64,000 nucleotides of DNA from a bacterium SCSIO 12741 (lineage in GTDB: Bacteria; Bacteroidota; Bacteroidia; Flavobacteriales_G; Salibacteraceae): the NCBI GenBank assembly GCA_024398055.1, contig CP073749.1, forward strand, positions 2,790,594 to 2,854,593, given 5' to 3'. The notes beneath the pieces were generated by a model. It searched no databases, was not told the DNA's origin, and was given only the letters and a program-made list of their open reading frames with translations. Made by a program: the position numbers and the translations under genes. Positions 37,701-47,500 of the stretch are shown in pieces. Each line of letters begins with the position of its first letter. Within the stretch, counting starts at the first letter, position 1.

Positions 37701-40700
37701 CTACAATTCTCGAACTCCGGCTAATCTATTGTTCCAGAAATACACGGTTGAGGAGCAAGGAAATTTCGAGGAAGTGGAGGACACTTTCCGCGTTGAGCTT
37801 CCAAATGTTTCTACCGATTTCGTTATTGCCGGAATGGGTTATGTGGGGAAATTTGATGGAAATTCCAACTACGTGGTTGTAGATTCGGTCGATGTTGGAA
37901 CTGGATCATTCAGCGCAGAACTATGGTACCGAAAAGACTTTACCGCCAATACCGGTAACCCGCCGCTATTTGCTCATGGTCATACGGCTATTACCAACAA
38001 ACATCTTTCCGCCTATTTCGTCAAGGATGACTCTCTTTCCTTTGGATTTGGAAACAATGACTTTACGGTAGCTCTTCCTGATTCAGCTTCTCAAGGTTGG
38101 CACCACTACGCCTTTACTTTCAACGGAGTTTCAAAGCGTAGAGCAATTTATTATGATGGCGAATTGATTGGTTCAGATACCAGTGCTTCGAGCTACTTGA
38201 GTACGGATCAATTGATGTTCCTTTCGTACGACCCAATTGGTGATTTTGCCGCTGGACGAGTAGATGAATTCCGGGTTTGGACAAGAGAATTGGCTCCAGG
38301 AGAGGTGAAGTTTAATCGTTATCAGCGAGTCAATTCCACCCAAAGCGGATTGGCCTTGTATTTTGATTTTGAAGAAGGCGGAGGAACCTACCTTTTTGAT
38401 CAGTCTGGCAATGGAGTGGTTGGGTACATGGATTATAATGGATCCGGAGGAGGCGAGGGAGATGATGGGGCGCAATTGGCTCCAATTTCAGGACCTTTTT
38501 CATCCGGACCACCTGAATTTGATTTAGATACCATTCCATTCGTTTTCAAAATCTCCGAGAATATTGCGAATGGAGATACGGTTGGTTATTTAACTGCTTG
38601 GGCTGGAGACAGTGTTGGGGTTAAGTATTTCTTGACCAATGACTTTACGGGCACTTACAAAGTGGATTCGCTAACCGGGTTGTTGACCATCCTCGATAAT
38701 TCCCTTATCGACTATGAAAACGATACCCTTCACGATTTTGAATTCCGGGCTAAAAGCGCTTCTGGTGTGTTAGACACCATGGATATTGTTACCTTGATTC
38801 AGAACGAGAACGATGCGCCGTATGCCATGTTCAACAACTCTGTCTACCTAGATGGAAATAACGATTGGATAGAGCCCAGCTCCACCTTGAATAACTTGGT
38901 GAATAACAACAAGAGCACCATGATGGCCTGGATTCGTCCTGCGGCCAACGGACCATCTTCCTCCATTGCTTACTATGGTGATTGTATCATTTGTGACGAT
39001 GGTGCCTACCATGGTCTTTATCTGACCAAGTTGAATGGTACAAACAGAATCGTTGCCTTTAACTGGGATGGAAACCGTGACAATGCCTTTTCTTCGAACT
39101 ATTCCTTGAATGAATGGGTTCATGTAGCTATGACCCACGGTTCTGGAAAACTGACCCTGTACATTAATGGCGAACAAGCTCATCAGGTCAATTCTGGAAA
39201 CACAACCAATTTGAGTGAAAATGTTCGTATTGGAGAAAATAAATATGCCACCTCAAATACCAACTTTAAAGGAGACATTGATGAAGTAAAAACCTTCGAT
39301 CGTGTGCTCACCGCCGATGAAATACGTGAAGCCGCCTTTAGCTGGGGGACCGGTTCTGAAACCGATCTTACCTTGTACTATTCCTGTGAAGAAGGAACTG
39401 GTACCGCGGTAGACGATCTTTCTCCTGACAATCGCGATGGTGTCCTGAAGAATGGAGCGACCTGGAGCACCCACGAAACCCTATCGGTAAGCATTTCTGA
39501 AAACGCCAATGTAGGTGATACTTTAACGAAACTCGTAGGGCATGATATTGATGGCGATTCCATCTTCTATTATTTAACTACAGATCCAACTAACGGAGCC
39601 TTTGCTGTTGATTCAGGATCGGGTTACGTGACCTTGGTTGATAATTCCAATTTGAACTATGAATCGAGTTCAACAGTATCGATAACCTACGCGGTTGAAG
39701 ACTTGGGAGGATTGGTGGACACTGCCTTAGTAGGAGTAGCCGTTGACAACGAAGATGAGCCTGTTTATGCCGGCTTGGCAAAAAGCTTTGATTTTGATGG
39801 ATCTAATGATGTAGCCGCCTCTACGGGTTATCCGATCAGCTTTAGTGGTGAGTTTACCGTTTCTGTTTGGGCGAAACAAGATGCTTCTCAAAGTGGCTCT
39901 TTTTTCAACATATTCTCGCAAAATCGCTTTTACCTCGGAGGTAATCCTTCTGGAGGTATTAGAGTAGGAGATACCTGGACTAATACAGGGGTCAATTTTC
40001 CAACGGATATGGATTGGCACCATTACGCTGTAGTAGATAGTGTCAATGTGTCTTACCTCTATGTTGATGGTGAAAAAGTAGCTACCCGCAACGCTAACCT
40101 GACGCCTGGATCCGGGGCCAATCCTTTCCGAATCAGTACTCAGTGGAACGGCACATCCGAGTTTTTTAACGGGAAAATTGATGAGCTCAAAATCTGGGAT
40201 CGCGCCTTAGGATTGGAAGACATCTGGTTGGAAATGAATCGCCGTCCGGATACATCGGATGCCACTTTAAGAGCCTATTACGCATTTGATGATATCGGGT
40301 CGGATACCATTTATGACTATTCAGGAAATGATTTTCATGCAGCTCTGGTAAATGCCGATCCATCCACAAGTTACCAGAACTCGGTTGATACCGTACCCAT
40401 CTTTGTTTTCGAAGGAGCAACTGCTGGAGACACGGTTGGTTATTTAACCTGGTGGGATCCTGATCATTCAGCTATCACTCTGAGTAAAGTAAGTGGTAAT
40501 ACCAATCCTTTTAGTGCCAACACAAGTACTGGTGTGGTTACCGTTGCAGACGGGTATGAGCTCGACTATGAATCGGGTGATACTTTGTTTGAAATTGCCT
40601 ACTCCGTTAAGAAGAACTCTGACAATACTAAGGACACAGGCTACTTTGTCATTCAGGTAAAAGATCGCAACGAAGCTCCGGTAGCAGGGTTTGGTCATAC

Positions 40701-42288
40701 CTATGATTTTGCGGGGAACACCTATATCGACATCGAGAAGATGGATGATTTACCAAACGGTGATGATGTTAGAACCATCGAATTCTGGTACTACAATCCT
40801 GCGAAGAGCAACAATAGTTTCTTGTCTTATGGACGTTCATCCAACCGTCAACGGGTTGAATTTAGATTCGTCAGCTCAAGTAGACTTAGAGTTGATTTAG
40901 GTGGATCAACCTATGCCGAGTGGTTGAATATTCCATTGGATTCCAGTTGGCATCACGTCGCCTGGCAAATTGCCGATGGAGGAACCGTAAACTCCAGTAT
41001 TCTTTGGTTGGATGGTGTAAAACTGGGAACCAAGGGTTCAGGAGGCAGTACCAATACCTTAAATACCAATACGAGTAATTCGTCTTCCATTTTTAGAGTA
41101 GGAAAAGAAAGCAGTTATGCAGGTCAGGTAGATGAAGTTCGTATCTGGAATGTCTACCGTGATTCAGCGGATATTGTAAACAACTACCTCAAAGTATTGA
41201 AAGGTGATGAGGATAGCTTGAAAGCCTACTACCGTTTTGATGAAGTATCAGGCCCCACTTTGCCAAGTGCAATCGATCCTGATGCAGGTGGGGTGCTTTC
41301 CGGTTCAACCACTTCTTGGGTTAGATCCTATGCCGGTTCTGAACATAGAATTTCTGAGTTTGCGAGCAACGGTGACACCGTGGCCATTGCCCAAGGTTAT
41401 GATCCCGAAGGTGGAAGTTTAACCTATGGTATTGTTTCAGTGACTCCTTCTAATCCATTCTCCATGGATGCCAGCAATGGGGTAATTACCTTAACCAATG
41501 CTTCCTCACTTGATTATGAAACCGACTCCATTTACACCCTGAAATTCTTTGTTCAGGAAGGAGATGATAACCTTAGAGACACTGCCGAATATTCCATCAT
41601 TTTGGAGAATGAAGTGGAGTACAGCTTTGCTGGCCTTGGGGATGCACTTCAATTGGACGGAAGCAATGATTACCTCACTACCGGATTTGATATTGGAAAA
41701 ACAGCTTACCCATCGTTGACCGTAAGTGGTTGGTTTGAATACCACAAGGGATCGGGTTCTGACAACTACTTATTTAGCGGATTTGGTGCTTCTGCCAGTG
41801 ATCGCGGACGAGGATTGTTGGTCAAAAATTCTACCGGACAGGTTTGGATTGATGGAGGTTTTACGCACAATTCAGGTTATACCTTAACCGACGGTGAGTG
41901 GTATTTCCTTACTACCGTTTTCCATTCTGCGGGCTACAAGTTGTACGTCAATGGCGAGTTGCAATTGGATAAAACCGATATCGATTTTACCATTACCGGA
42001 GCGCAAAACTTGGTATTGGGTCGAAAGGGTGGACAGGCCGTTAACTATTCAGAAGGAAGATTTGACGAGTTTGCTGTTTGGGGCGACGAACTTACGGCTG
42101 CTCAAATTGCCAATCTGTATGGAAAAAGAGTAGACACTTCCTCGGCTGACCTATTGTTGTATTACAACTTCGATCAAAAAGATGGTGAACTCACGGTGAT
42201 CGACCGATCCTCCAATAACAACCCGGCCACTCTCAACAACATGACCGGGAATGAATGGGGGCAAGCAAGGATTCTCTCGAAAGCCTGA
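31765..42288 (+). CDS. Giant secreted surface protein, part 1: signal peptide, Gly-rich, beta-helix, LamG 1-8
   Basis: 3507 residues from a GTG at 31765; a stop at 31753 and the lack of any ATG nearby fix the start. Signal peptide about 1-35 (FFSQVRAG); a start of beta-helix (35-130); a Gly-rich region (about 133-452); a right-handed beta-helix (about 526-960) with many short N/T/S-rich turns; then eight LamG/concanavalin-like domains, each opening with FDGSNDYV-like motifs and ending MDEVRIWN...YYxFD, alternating with cadherin-like repeats (GDTVGYLTxWD, LDYExDxL, DENDAP). The last 10 residues after NEWG (from about 42262) are in the wrong frame: one extra G in the G5 run at 42257-42261 continues the LamG-cadherin pattern into the next part. 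Exported by Sec and, from the C-terminus of part 4, by T9SS to the cell surface; a carbohydrate or glycoprotein ligand is inferred from LamG. Confidence 0.9.
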   Translation: MVTSICRKTLFFKGAFSCLGVVFITLLFFSQVRAGTINATCGTSSLISAINTANTNSGHDTIYLSSSCTYSFTSSNNDIYGPNALPIISSEITILGSNSVIKRNSTNDFRFFFVDTGGSLILDGIKFSDGSVQGGTGGAGIQTSAGGGGGAGMGGAIFNKGKLTVSNCTFDSNKATGGTGGAGTSGSSYYTGGGGGGGISGNGGAGGWTTSNAGGGGGGGGFSGTGGKGGGWNANGSAGTSVGGGGGGAGTKTSGTKTGGSGADNGGKGGNGQWCGTLASQVGTAGGYGGGGGGGGSGGACYGGYGGAGGEGGGGGGGGSGNYSGYGGAGGFGGGGGGGAGSYVCQTRLGGTGGFGGGGGGGGAGKCSSSGAGAGSAGYGGGTGGKGRASSGYRGGGGGGGAAMGGAILNYGGTVTLSSTTFSSNKAIGGNGGSNSTFPGSGGGGFGGAVFNHSGTVNSQSCTFSGNSVSSGSNGSPTSSQGGAIANYSGATFGACGNSYSSNSSTGSGNDESGTITAGGFGGTYTIGGSRADYSTIGAAITAMSGGICGAVTFNIAGGTYNEQITMPYIDGVSAVNTITFQADPSNKDSVIITYKGSSTADNWVWKFDSAQYVNLRTLHLKNTGTTYGRVVTFEGDGCESIHLKGNSFHGYKLANANNSNFAVVYNPSSNSQNHCSLVSNTVIGGSYGIYWQGQSTVPGQSNQISNNTVTDFLYAGLFIYYQDTATITGNTIEDKGSHSVVHSMYCWAVKKAFDISSNRIVNRSTSAGYGITITQGINTSAAYGAVRNNSISHIGSNGGTVRGIALSSTSYLYVEHNSIYVDCPSATNGTCLYLDGHAAYKNNYVRNNMLVNSGGGYAINVRSGITNSFSELDYNNYYSTGSNIGYYSNKAVSDLSSWKSNSGKDVNSISLNPYYTSDTDLTPRASGTNDKANNYGVTTDLNGATRTGPDLGSIEYDPAIPAPDYVQRTGSGYSLDFDGSNDQVVVPHHSDLNFLDGDFTLESWIYLESSGAEAIISKGHGSGHSNPDVFLFEVVSGKLGLEIGSTSSGYQWRYGNSTIPTKQWTHVAVSFDYSSGTATFYINGVSDGTGSYANKPYYNADANSLYIGRQGWSCNCNFFHGQMDEVRIWDAELSQSELQTWMNRKLDGNHSSIKDLLAYYRSDNSSGTTLIDLVGSHDGTLTNMDPNSDWVISGAGLGDTSAFSYGSSPSAQLVMGNGSSFQATGTSGFTTTDGIQIYYIGEEPEFTSKPTGVDSILFNKGYFGVHKVGSGSATYTVLIDFSGLSLTAEQMAKLVVLKREDDADNTWEIASGFIHRNLSAKTITLPRQTGTQYVLGFTNTTYQDRLGPGMALTFDGSNDYVDIAHAAELNAFPITIEAWFKSTSSGTDNDFVNKYVPSSGNGWRFGLYGGKLDMFYYGSGNRSLRSTNNSNDGEWHHAALVVDATGVYIYKDGVLDASTSASITGPPTTSQNVSIGQYGSQNFKGELDEIRIWNAALSQSNIRDWMCRKLTSSHDSLSKLLAYYRMDEGSGTSLADLTGSHDGTLTSFGATPGWNTSGAALGDTSKYDYNGSIDFNLATAEGDYLRAYSFTGATGAQIYLVMDTANSFQSMPNGSTLDSSRYWGVFPVGGSNLEYNTRYYYNSNSAISSLPENDLNIFKRDGFDDVQWNRHGDFYRNTFSNYITSYDVLGQKEYIIGTYTGNEVVAGYHQALQFDGVNDFVDLSGNTAVDLTESITFQAWMYAESATGNVFHNGGSNGNPGYAVHFVSGKLRVELRNSSVTHVDIPFSSYLNEWHFFTFTWKKSEGTVRAYIDGVEVKTGNFTQSIGNYSGEPAIGAWQSGAGYFKGKIDEVRIYNTQLDSATVAQSTYKRPSSSHPNLVAYYNFDESGTGSLFDVTSNLNHGVLTNMNTTSAWVSGFSSFTFDIPSDVRNGDTIGYVTGWDPDGDDVRINTSNSPLSQFVSVNNTSGAIFVTDSTLIYNSRTPANLLFQKYTVEEQGNFEEVEDTFRVELPNVSTDFVIAGMGYVGKFDGNSNYVVVDSVDVGTGSFSAELWYRKDFTANTGNPPLFAHGHTAITNKHLSAYFVKDDSLSFGFGNNDFTVALPDSASQGWHHYAFTFNGVSKRRAIYYDGELIGSDTSASSYLSTDQLMFLSYDPIGDFAAGRVDEFRVWTRELAPGEVKFNRYQRVNSTQSGLALYFDFEEGGGTYLFDQSGNGVVGYMDYNGSGGGEGDDGAQLAPISGPFSSGPPEFDLDTIPFVFKISENIANGDTVGYLTAWAGDSVGVKYFLTNDFTGTYKVDSLTGLLTILDNSLIDYENDTLHDFEFRAKSASGVLDTMDIVTLIQNENDAPYAMFNNSVYLDGNNDWIEPSSTLNNLVNNNKSTMMAWIRPAANGPSSSIAYYGDCIICDDGAYHGLYLTKLNGTNRIVAFNWDGNRDNAFSSNYSLNEWVHVAMTHGSGKLTLYINGEQAHQVNSGNTTNLSENVRIGENKYATSNTNFKGDIDEVKTFDRVLTADEIREAAFSWGTGSETDLTLYYSCEEGTGTAVDDLSPDNRDGVLKNGATWSTHETLSVSISENANVGDTLTKLVGHDIDGDSIFYYLTTDPTNGAFAVDSGSGYVTLVDNSNLNYESSSTVSITYAVEDLGGLVDTALVGVAVDNEDEPVYAGLAKSFDFDGSNDVAASTGYPISFSGEFTVSVWAKQDASQSGSFFNIFSQNRFYLGGNPSGGIRVGDTWTNTGVNFPTDMDWHHYAVVDSVNVSYLYVDGEKVATRNANLTPGSGANPFRISTQWNGTSEFFNGKIDELKIWDRALGLEDIWLEMNRRPDTSDATLRAYYAFDDIGSDTIYDYSGNDFHAALVNADPSTSYQNSVDTVPIFVFEGATAGDTVGYLTWWDPDHSAITLSKVSGNTNPFSANTSTGVVTVADGYELDYESGDTLFEIAYSVKKNSDNTKDTGYFVIQVKDRNEAPVAGFGHTYDFAGNTYIDIEKMDDLPNGDDVRTIEFWYYNPAKSNNSFLSYGRSSNRQRVEFRFVSSSRLRVDLGGSTYAEWLNIPLDSSWHHVAWQIADGGTVNSSILWLDGVKLGTKGSGGSTNTLNTNTSNSSSIFRVGKESSYAGQVDEVRIWNVYRDSADIVNNYLKVLKGDEDSLKAYYRFDEVSGPTLPSAIDPDAGGVLSGSTTSWVRSYAGSEHRISEFASNGDTVAIAQGYDPEGGSLTYGIVSVTPSNPFSMDASNGVITLTNASSLDYETDSIYTLKFFVQEGDDNLRDTAEYSIILENEVEYSFAGLGDALQLDGSNDYLTTGFDIGKTAYPSLTVSGWFEYHKGSGSDNYLFSGFGASASDRGRGLLVKNSTGQVWIDGGFTHNSGYTLTDGEWYFLTTVFHSAGYKLYVNGELQLDKTDIDFTITGAQNLVLGRKGGQAVNYSEGRFDEFAVWGDELTAAQIANLYGKRVDTSSADLLLYYNFDQKDGELTVIDRSSNNNPATLNNMTGNEWGQARILSKA
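32161..33120 (+). repeat. Gly-rich low-complexity segment of the giant protein
   Basis: About 320 residues of GGAGG, GGGGGG and GYGGAGG blocks encoded mainly by GGT, GGC and GGA, with short islands (MGGAIFNKG, TCTFSGNSV) that look like beta-helix rungs. Mixed codon use shows it is maintained at protein level and is not a simple DNA repeat. Opposite-strand Pro/Arg/His-rich frames are artefacts. Confidence 0.85.
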
Positions 42289-44588
42289 TGCCCGAAACAT
42301 CGATTGCCGGTGACACGGCTGGATATGCCATGGCTTGGGATGTATCAGGAAGTGCCTTTACCTACAAAGCCTTAACTGGTGATTGGTCCAAATTTGACTT
42401 GAATACCTCGACTGGGGTAATTACCGTAGCCAGCGGACAAACCTTCGATTACGAATCGAACGACACCTTATTTGCCCTGCAATACGAGGTGGATGCTGGT
42501 GGCTCAACGGTAAAAGATTCAGCCGTGGTTGTGATCCGCGTGCAGGACGTTTTGGAAGGAAAGGCCCTGGCCTTTGATGGGGTCAATGACTACGTGGACA
42601 TAACGAATGGAAACTCCTTGAATCTGACCGGCGATATGACTTTTGAAGGTTGGATTTATCCTACCGCCGATCAGGGGGTAATCGCCATGAACGGGTTCTC
42701 CATTAGCAATGGAAATGAACGAGGCTGGGCCGTGGCCATCGGCGCATCTGGGCAAGGTGGAACTGGAAATACCAAGTCTTTACTTTTTGCATCTTCTGAC
42801 AACAGCGGAAACTATAATGCTGGAGCTGCAGTTCAATCCAATGCCAGTACCATTGTTCTCAACGAATGGCAGCACATTGCGGCCGTGAAGAATGGCACGT
42901 TGATTACGCTGTACCGTAACGGCCAGGTGCTGACCACCGGAAATATTGCTCGTGACAGCATTGTTTACACCGGTACGCCTGAATTCTATCTGGGGCAACG
43001 AACACCGTCTGAAACCAGTTATTTTGCTGGACTGTTTGAAGGTAAAATGGATGAGGTTAGAGTTTGGAACCACGCTCGAACCCAAAGTGAAATTCAAGCT
43101 AAGCTGAACTGCGAATTGGTGGGTAACGAATGTGGATTGGTTGCTTACTATGCCTTTGAAAATGGATATGCAGATGGCGAGAATGCCGGTTTGGATTCGG
43201 TTTATGATGGATCTGGAAATGGCTTTGTTGGAATTCTTAAGAACTCAGCACTTTCGGGAGGCACTTCAAACTGGACATTCCCAACCGATAGCTTAACCAA
43301 CGAATGTGATTCTCAAGACTTGGTTGATCCGGCATTTGTGACTATTGGAGATACCACCCTTTATTTGGATAATACCGGGAACGCGACCTTAACAGCAGAT
43401 GATTTCTACACAGCACTCACAGGTAACTGCCCGGCCAACATGACTGTGACGGCATCCCCGCTGACCTTTAATTGTAACTCGACCATCGATACAGGTAATG
43501 TTTCTACAGGTTCCCTTGAGTTTGATGGAAGCACCAACTATGTATCCGTTCCGCATGATGCCAGTTTGAATCCGACGTCGGAAATCACGGTTGAGGCTTG
43601 GATATATGCTCATGCTACTTCAGGGACTCCAAAAATTGTTGGAAAATGTAAGAATGGTGGAGCCAGCAACGGATGGTCCCTCGGATTGGTTAATGGAAAA
43701 GTAGGAGCCGAGTATTACACCACCAGCGGTAACCCAATTCAGCAAAGTTCGTCAACCATTAGCACCAACACCTGGACCCATGTGGCCATGAGTTGGAAAA
43801 CCAACGGACAGAAAAAAGTGTACATCAATGGAGTGCTGGCCGGATCAGGTTCGGCAACGGCTTTCAATCTGGGAACAGAAACCAATGCGATGCATATTGG
43901 TATCGCTCCATACAATACAACCCAGTACCATTTTGATGGGGAGATTGCTGAAATTAGAGTATGGAATGTGCAACGTTCCGATGCTCAAATCGCAGCCGAT
44001 TACAACGATGCGTTAACCGGTAATGAAACAGGATTAGTTGCCTATTACAAATTCAATGACGGAACCGGATCTTCCACCGTATTGGATCACTCGACTAATA
44101 GCAATACAGGTAACCTGACCAATATGGATCCGGCTACGGATTGGAAAACAGGGCCTTCTCAACAAATTATTGGGGTTCCCGTAACCCTTACCGCCATGGA
44201 TGAATACAGCCAGGTGACCAAGGATACGGTTTGGGTGGTTTTGGAAGACACTGTGACTCCTTCATTTAATTCAATCCGAGATACCATTCTCTACGTTGAT
44301 GCCAGCGGAAATGTCAAAGTGCCCATTTCATCCTTGTATACCTCCATCGACGAGGTTTGTGCTAAGGACTATACAGTGACCGCCAACGATACCGATTGGA
44401 CTTGTGCTGATGTGAGCGGTTACCTGGGCGGCGTAACAACTGGTTTACGTTTCCCAACCTCACGTTCCCTAAATACAGGTAAAGTAGTTCTTCCAACAGC
44501 ATCCGGACAACCGGTTACCATTGAAACCTGGATGAAGACTTCGGCAACCTCGCATGTGTTCATCTTCGCATGGTACCAGGGGGTGTGA
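42255..44588 (+). CDS. Giant surface protein, part 2: LamG 9-11 with HYR-like repeats
   Basis: 777 residues in the next frame; its ATG is within the G5 region and is not a real start. It opens with the cadherin-like repeat that belongs to LamG 8 of part 1 (ASKDSLESLMPETS, IAGDTAGYAMAWD). Two full LamG domains follow (FDGVNDYVDI, FDGSTNYVSV), with HYR-like segments containing paired Cys (TGNCPANMTVTA, EVCAKDYTVTA). The eleventh LamG begins (TIETWMKTS) and is cut by a stop at 44586 just after WYQG. Adding one G to the G5 run at 44579-44583 continues it as WYQGGVSGRGDF in part 3. Confidence 0.88.
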   Translation: MGASKDSLESLMPETSIAGDTAGYAMAWDVSGSAFTYKALTGDWSKFDLNTSTGVITVASGQTFDYESNDTLFALQYEVDAGGSTVKDSAVVVIRVQDVLEGKALAFDGVNDYVDITNGNSLNLTGDMTFEGWIYPTADQGVIAMNGFSISNGNERGWAVAIGASGQGGTGNTKSLLFASSDNSGNYNAGAAVQSNASTIVLNEWQHIAAVKNGTLITLYRNGQVLTTGNIARDSIVYTGTPEFYLGQRTPSETSYFAGLFEGKMDEVRVWNHARTQSEIQAKLNCELVGNECGLVAYYAFENGYADGENAGLDSVYDGSGNGFVGILKNSALSGGTSNWTFPTDSLTNECDSQDLVDPAFVTIGDTTLYLDNTGNATLTADDFYTALTGNCPANMTVTASPLTFNCNSTIDTGNVSTGSLEFDGSTNYVSVPHDASLNPTSEITVEAWIYAHATSGTPKIVGKCKNGGASNGWSLGLVNGKVGAEYYTTSGNPIQQSSSTISTNTWTHVAMSWKTNGQKKVYINGVLAGSGSATAFNLGTETNAMHIGIAPYNTTQYHFDGEIAEIRVWNVQRSDAQIAADYNDALTGNETGLVAYYKFNDGTGSSTVLDHSTNSNTGNLTNMDPATDWKTGPSQQIIGVPVTLTAMDEYSQVTKDTVWVVLEDTVTPSFNSIRDTILYVDASGNVKVPISSLYTSIDEVCAKDYTVTANDTDWTCADVSGYLGGVTTGLRFPTSRSLNTGKVVLPTASGQPVTIETWMKTSATSHVFIFAWYQGV

Positions 44589-47500
44589 GTGGACGTGGAG
44601 ATTTCAGAATGAGGTCCGCAGGAACACTTGCCGTGACCAATCCTGGAACTGCAGCCTCCACATCAATTACCGTAAATGACGGACAATGGCACCACGTAGC
44701 CATGACCAAAAGTGCGGCTGGTGTTCTCAAGATCTATGTGGATGGAGAGCTGGCTGGATCTGGTACGTATAGTAATGCATTTCCAAACCTCGTAAACAAG
44801 ATCAATACTTCTTACATCAGTGGCCGGGAAGTGGTCTATGATGAGATGCGCGTTTGGAGCACCGACTGGAGTCAGTCTGAGATCCAGAGCCGGATGAATG
44901 AACGATTGACGGGCAATGAGAGCAACCTTATCTTGTACTATGATTTTGAAGATGGGGCAGGTTCATCTACCGTTTCCGATAAGTCTGGAAATGGTGCCAA
45001 TGCCACTTTATCAGGTTTCAACACCACCACTGACTGGGTAGAAGGTCCTGGACTATTCCCTGGATATTTCGATCTTGAAATTAAGGCTCACTACAACGGA
45101 AACGATAGTATCGTAGACACTGTTCAGGTGTATTTCTCCGATACCATTGCTCCGTCACTTACTGCATTTAATGACACCGTTTACCTGGGAGACAAAGGAT
45201 ACGTATTGGTAGATTCTGCTGATTTAGTTCCAGGAGGACTCACCGGAAGCAACGTTTCAGATAACTGCAAAGTACAATCGATTTGGTACTCTCAGGATAC
45301 GTTGACTTTGGACGATCTGGGAGCCAATTCTGTTACCGTTTATTTATCGGACTCTTCAGGAAATGAGACTTCACAAACCGTTACCTTAACCTTGCTGGAT
45401 ACCCTTAATGTTTATGCCGGTCTGGGTAATACTCATCCTTTTGATGGAAGCAATGATCGGGTAGATGTAGGTGGTGGAAAAGTGAGTGCAGCCTCCTTGG
45501 GCTTACCTACTTCAGCCATTACCGTTGAGGCTTGGGTAAAACCTGATTCTTATAAAAATTGGGGCGGTGTAGCTAACTTCATTCAGGACAATGGTGGTAC
45601 AGAACACGGCTGGTGGATGGGAACCTACGCTGGGTCAGGTTCAGATCGCCAGTTTGGTATGGGAATGAAGACTACTGGAGCCGGCAGTATTCAGTATAAG
45701 TTCACCAGCGAGCAACACGAAGTAGGACGCTGGTATCACCTGGCCATGGTTTATAATGGCACAAGTCTTCTTTTGTATGTGGATGGTGTTCCGGTACTTT
45801 CCAATGCTCAAACCGGGGCCATCGATTATGCTGATTCCTGGTTGTATTTTGGAGCTTACCTGGATAACAATGAATCTCATTATTTCGACGGATCCATTGA
45901 TGAATTAAGAATCTGGAATGTAGCTCGGGATAGCAGTGATATTGCTTTTCATAGTCGCACCCGTATTGACCCAAATCATTCCGATCTATATGCCTACTAC
46001 AATTTTGATCAAGTATATGGTACGAGTCTTACAGACATTACCGGACACGGACATGATGGAACCTTTTTAGGAACGAGTCCAACGGCCTGGACCGATGCTC
46101 AGGATACCATTAGCTGGCCTATTCCAGAAAATGTAACAGGAATGGATACCGTTGCCATGGCAATAGGCTGGAAGGGCATGGAAGGAAACGACTTGACCTT
46201 CGCTAAGGTGAGCGGTTTTGGAAGTGAATTTACCTTGGACTCACTAACAGGAGAAATCGACTTCAGTGGAACAACTGATTTTGATCAGCAGGATTCTTAT
46301 GTGCTGACTTACTCCGTAAAGGATGAGTCTGGAAAAGTGGATACTGCAGCACTTAAAGTTTCCGTCATCAATGACAGTACAGAGGCCGTATATGCCGGTT
46401 TAGGCCGAGCCCTGAATTTTGATGGATCGAATGACCACGTAAGTATCCCTCACCACAATGACTTCAACGTAGGTAGTACCTGGACCATGGAATTGTGGAT
46501 GAAGCCGAATGGGGTGAGCAGTGACTATGAAGCACTGTTATCTAAATTCAGTACTGTCCGCGCATTTAGCCTATGGCAGCGTAATGATGATATTGAGGTA
46601 TGGGAAGGGGCAACTTCCGGAGCCACAGTGGCGGCCGCAACTGACGTTCTTACCCACAATGAATGGACCCACATCGCGGCTTCGTATGATGGAACCTCCA
46701 TTCGGATTTATGTAAACGGGGATTTAAAAACGACTACGAACTATGCCGCGGCATTGTCGACCAATACAGATCATTTTACCCTGGGTCAACGTGGGGATAA
46801 CCAATACCACTATGGTGGTTCTATGGATGAGGTGCGGATCTGGGATGTAGTCAGAACAGATCAACAAATCAGAGACAACGCTTATTCCCGCGTCGATGAA
46901 AGCAACACGGATCTAATTGCTTATTACAACTTCGATCAGGTAGATGGAACATCCACTTTGATGGACATCTCTCCAAGTGGTCACAATGGTACTCTAACCA
47001 ATATGGATGTGAACTCAGACTGGGAGACCTCTAAGGATCCATTCAATGAGTTTAGCGTTGGTGAAAAGGCCAATGTTGGAGATACGGTTGGTACATTGAT
47101 CGGTTGGGATGTAGATGGCAACGATCTCAAGTTTGATTTCTTCTCCGGTAATGCGGATGGCATTTTTGCAGTGGATCCGGTGAGTGGTGTGATCACTGTG
47201 GTGGATCCAAGTAAATTGGACTACCAGGCCGATTCTATTCACGATTTGACCTTTAGCGTGGAAGAGGATGGCGATAACAATGAAGATACAGCTCACATTC
47301 GCATAAAGGTGATCAATGAAAATGATCCTCCACAAGCTGGTTTTGGAAATGCATTGACCCTGGATGGTTCTTCTGATTACATCGACTTAGGCGATCTTGC
47401 CGCTACCGAGGGTATTTCAGCTTTTTCTTACGGAGGATGGATTTACCCAACAAGCTATGGCACTGGTGCGACGAATAGGGGACGTTCTATTGTGGCCAAA

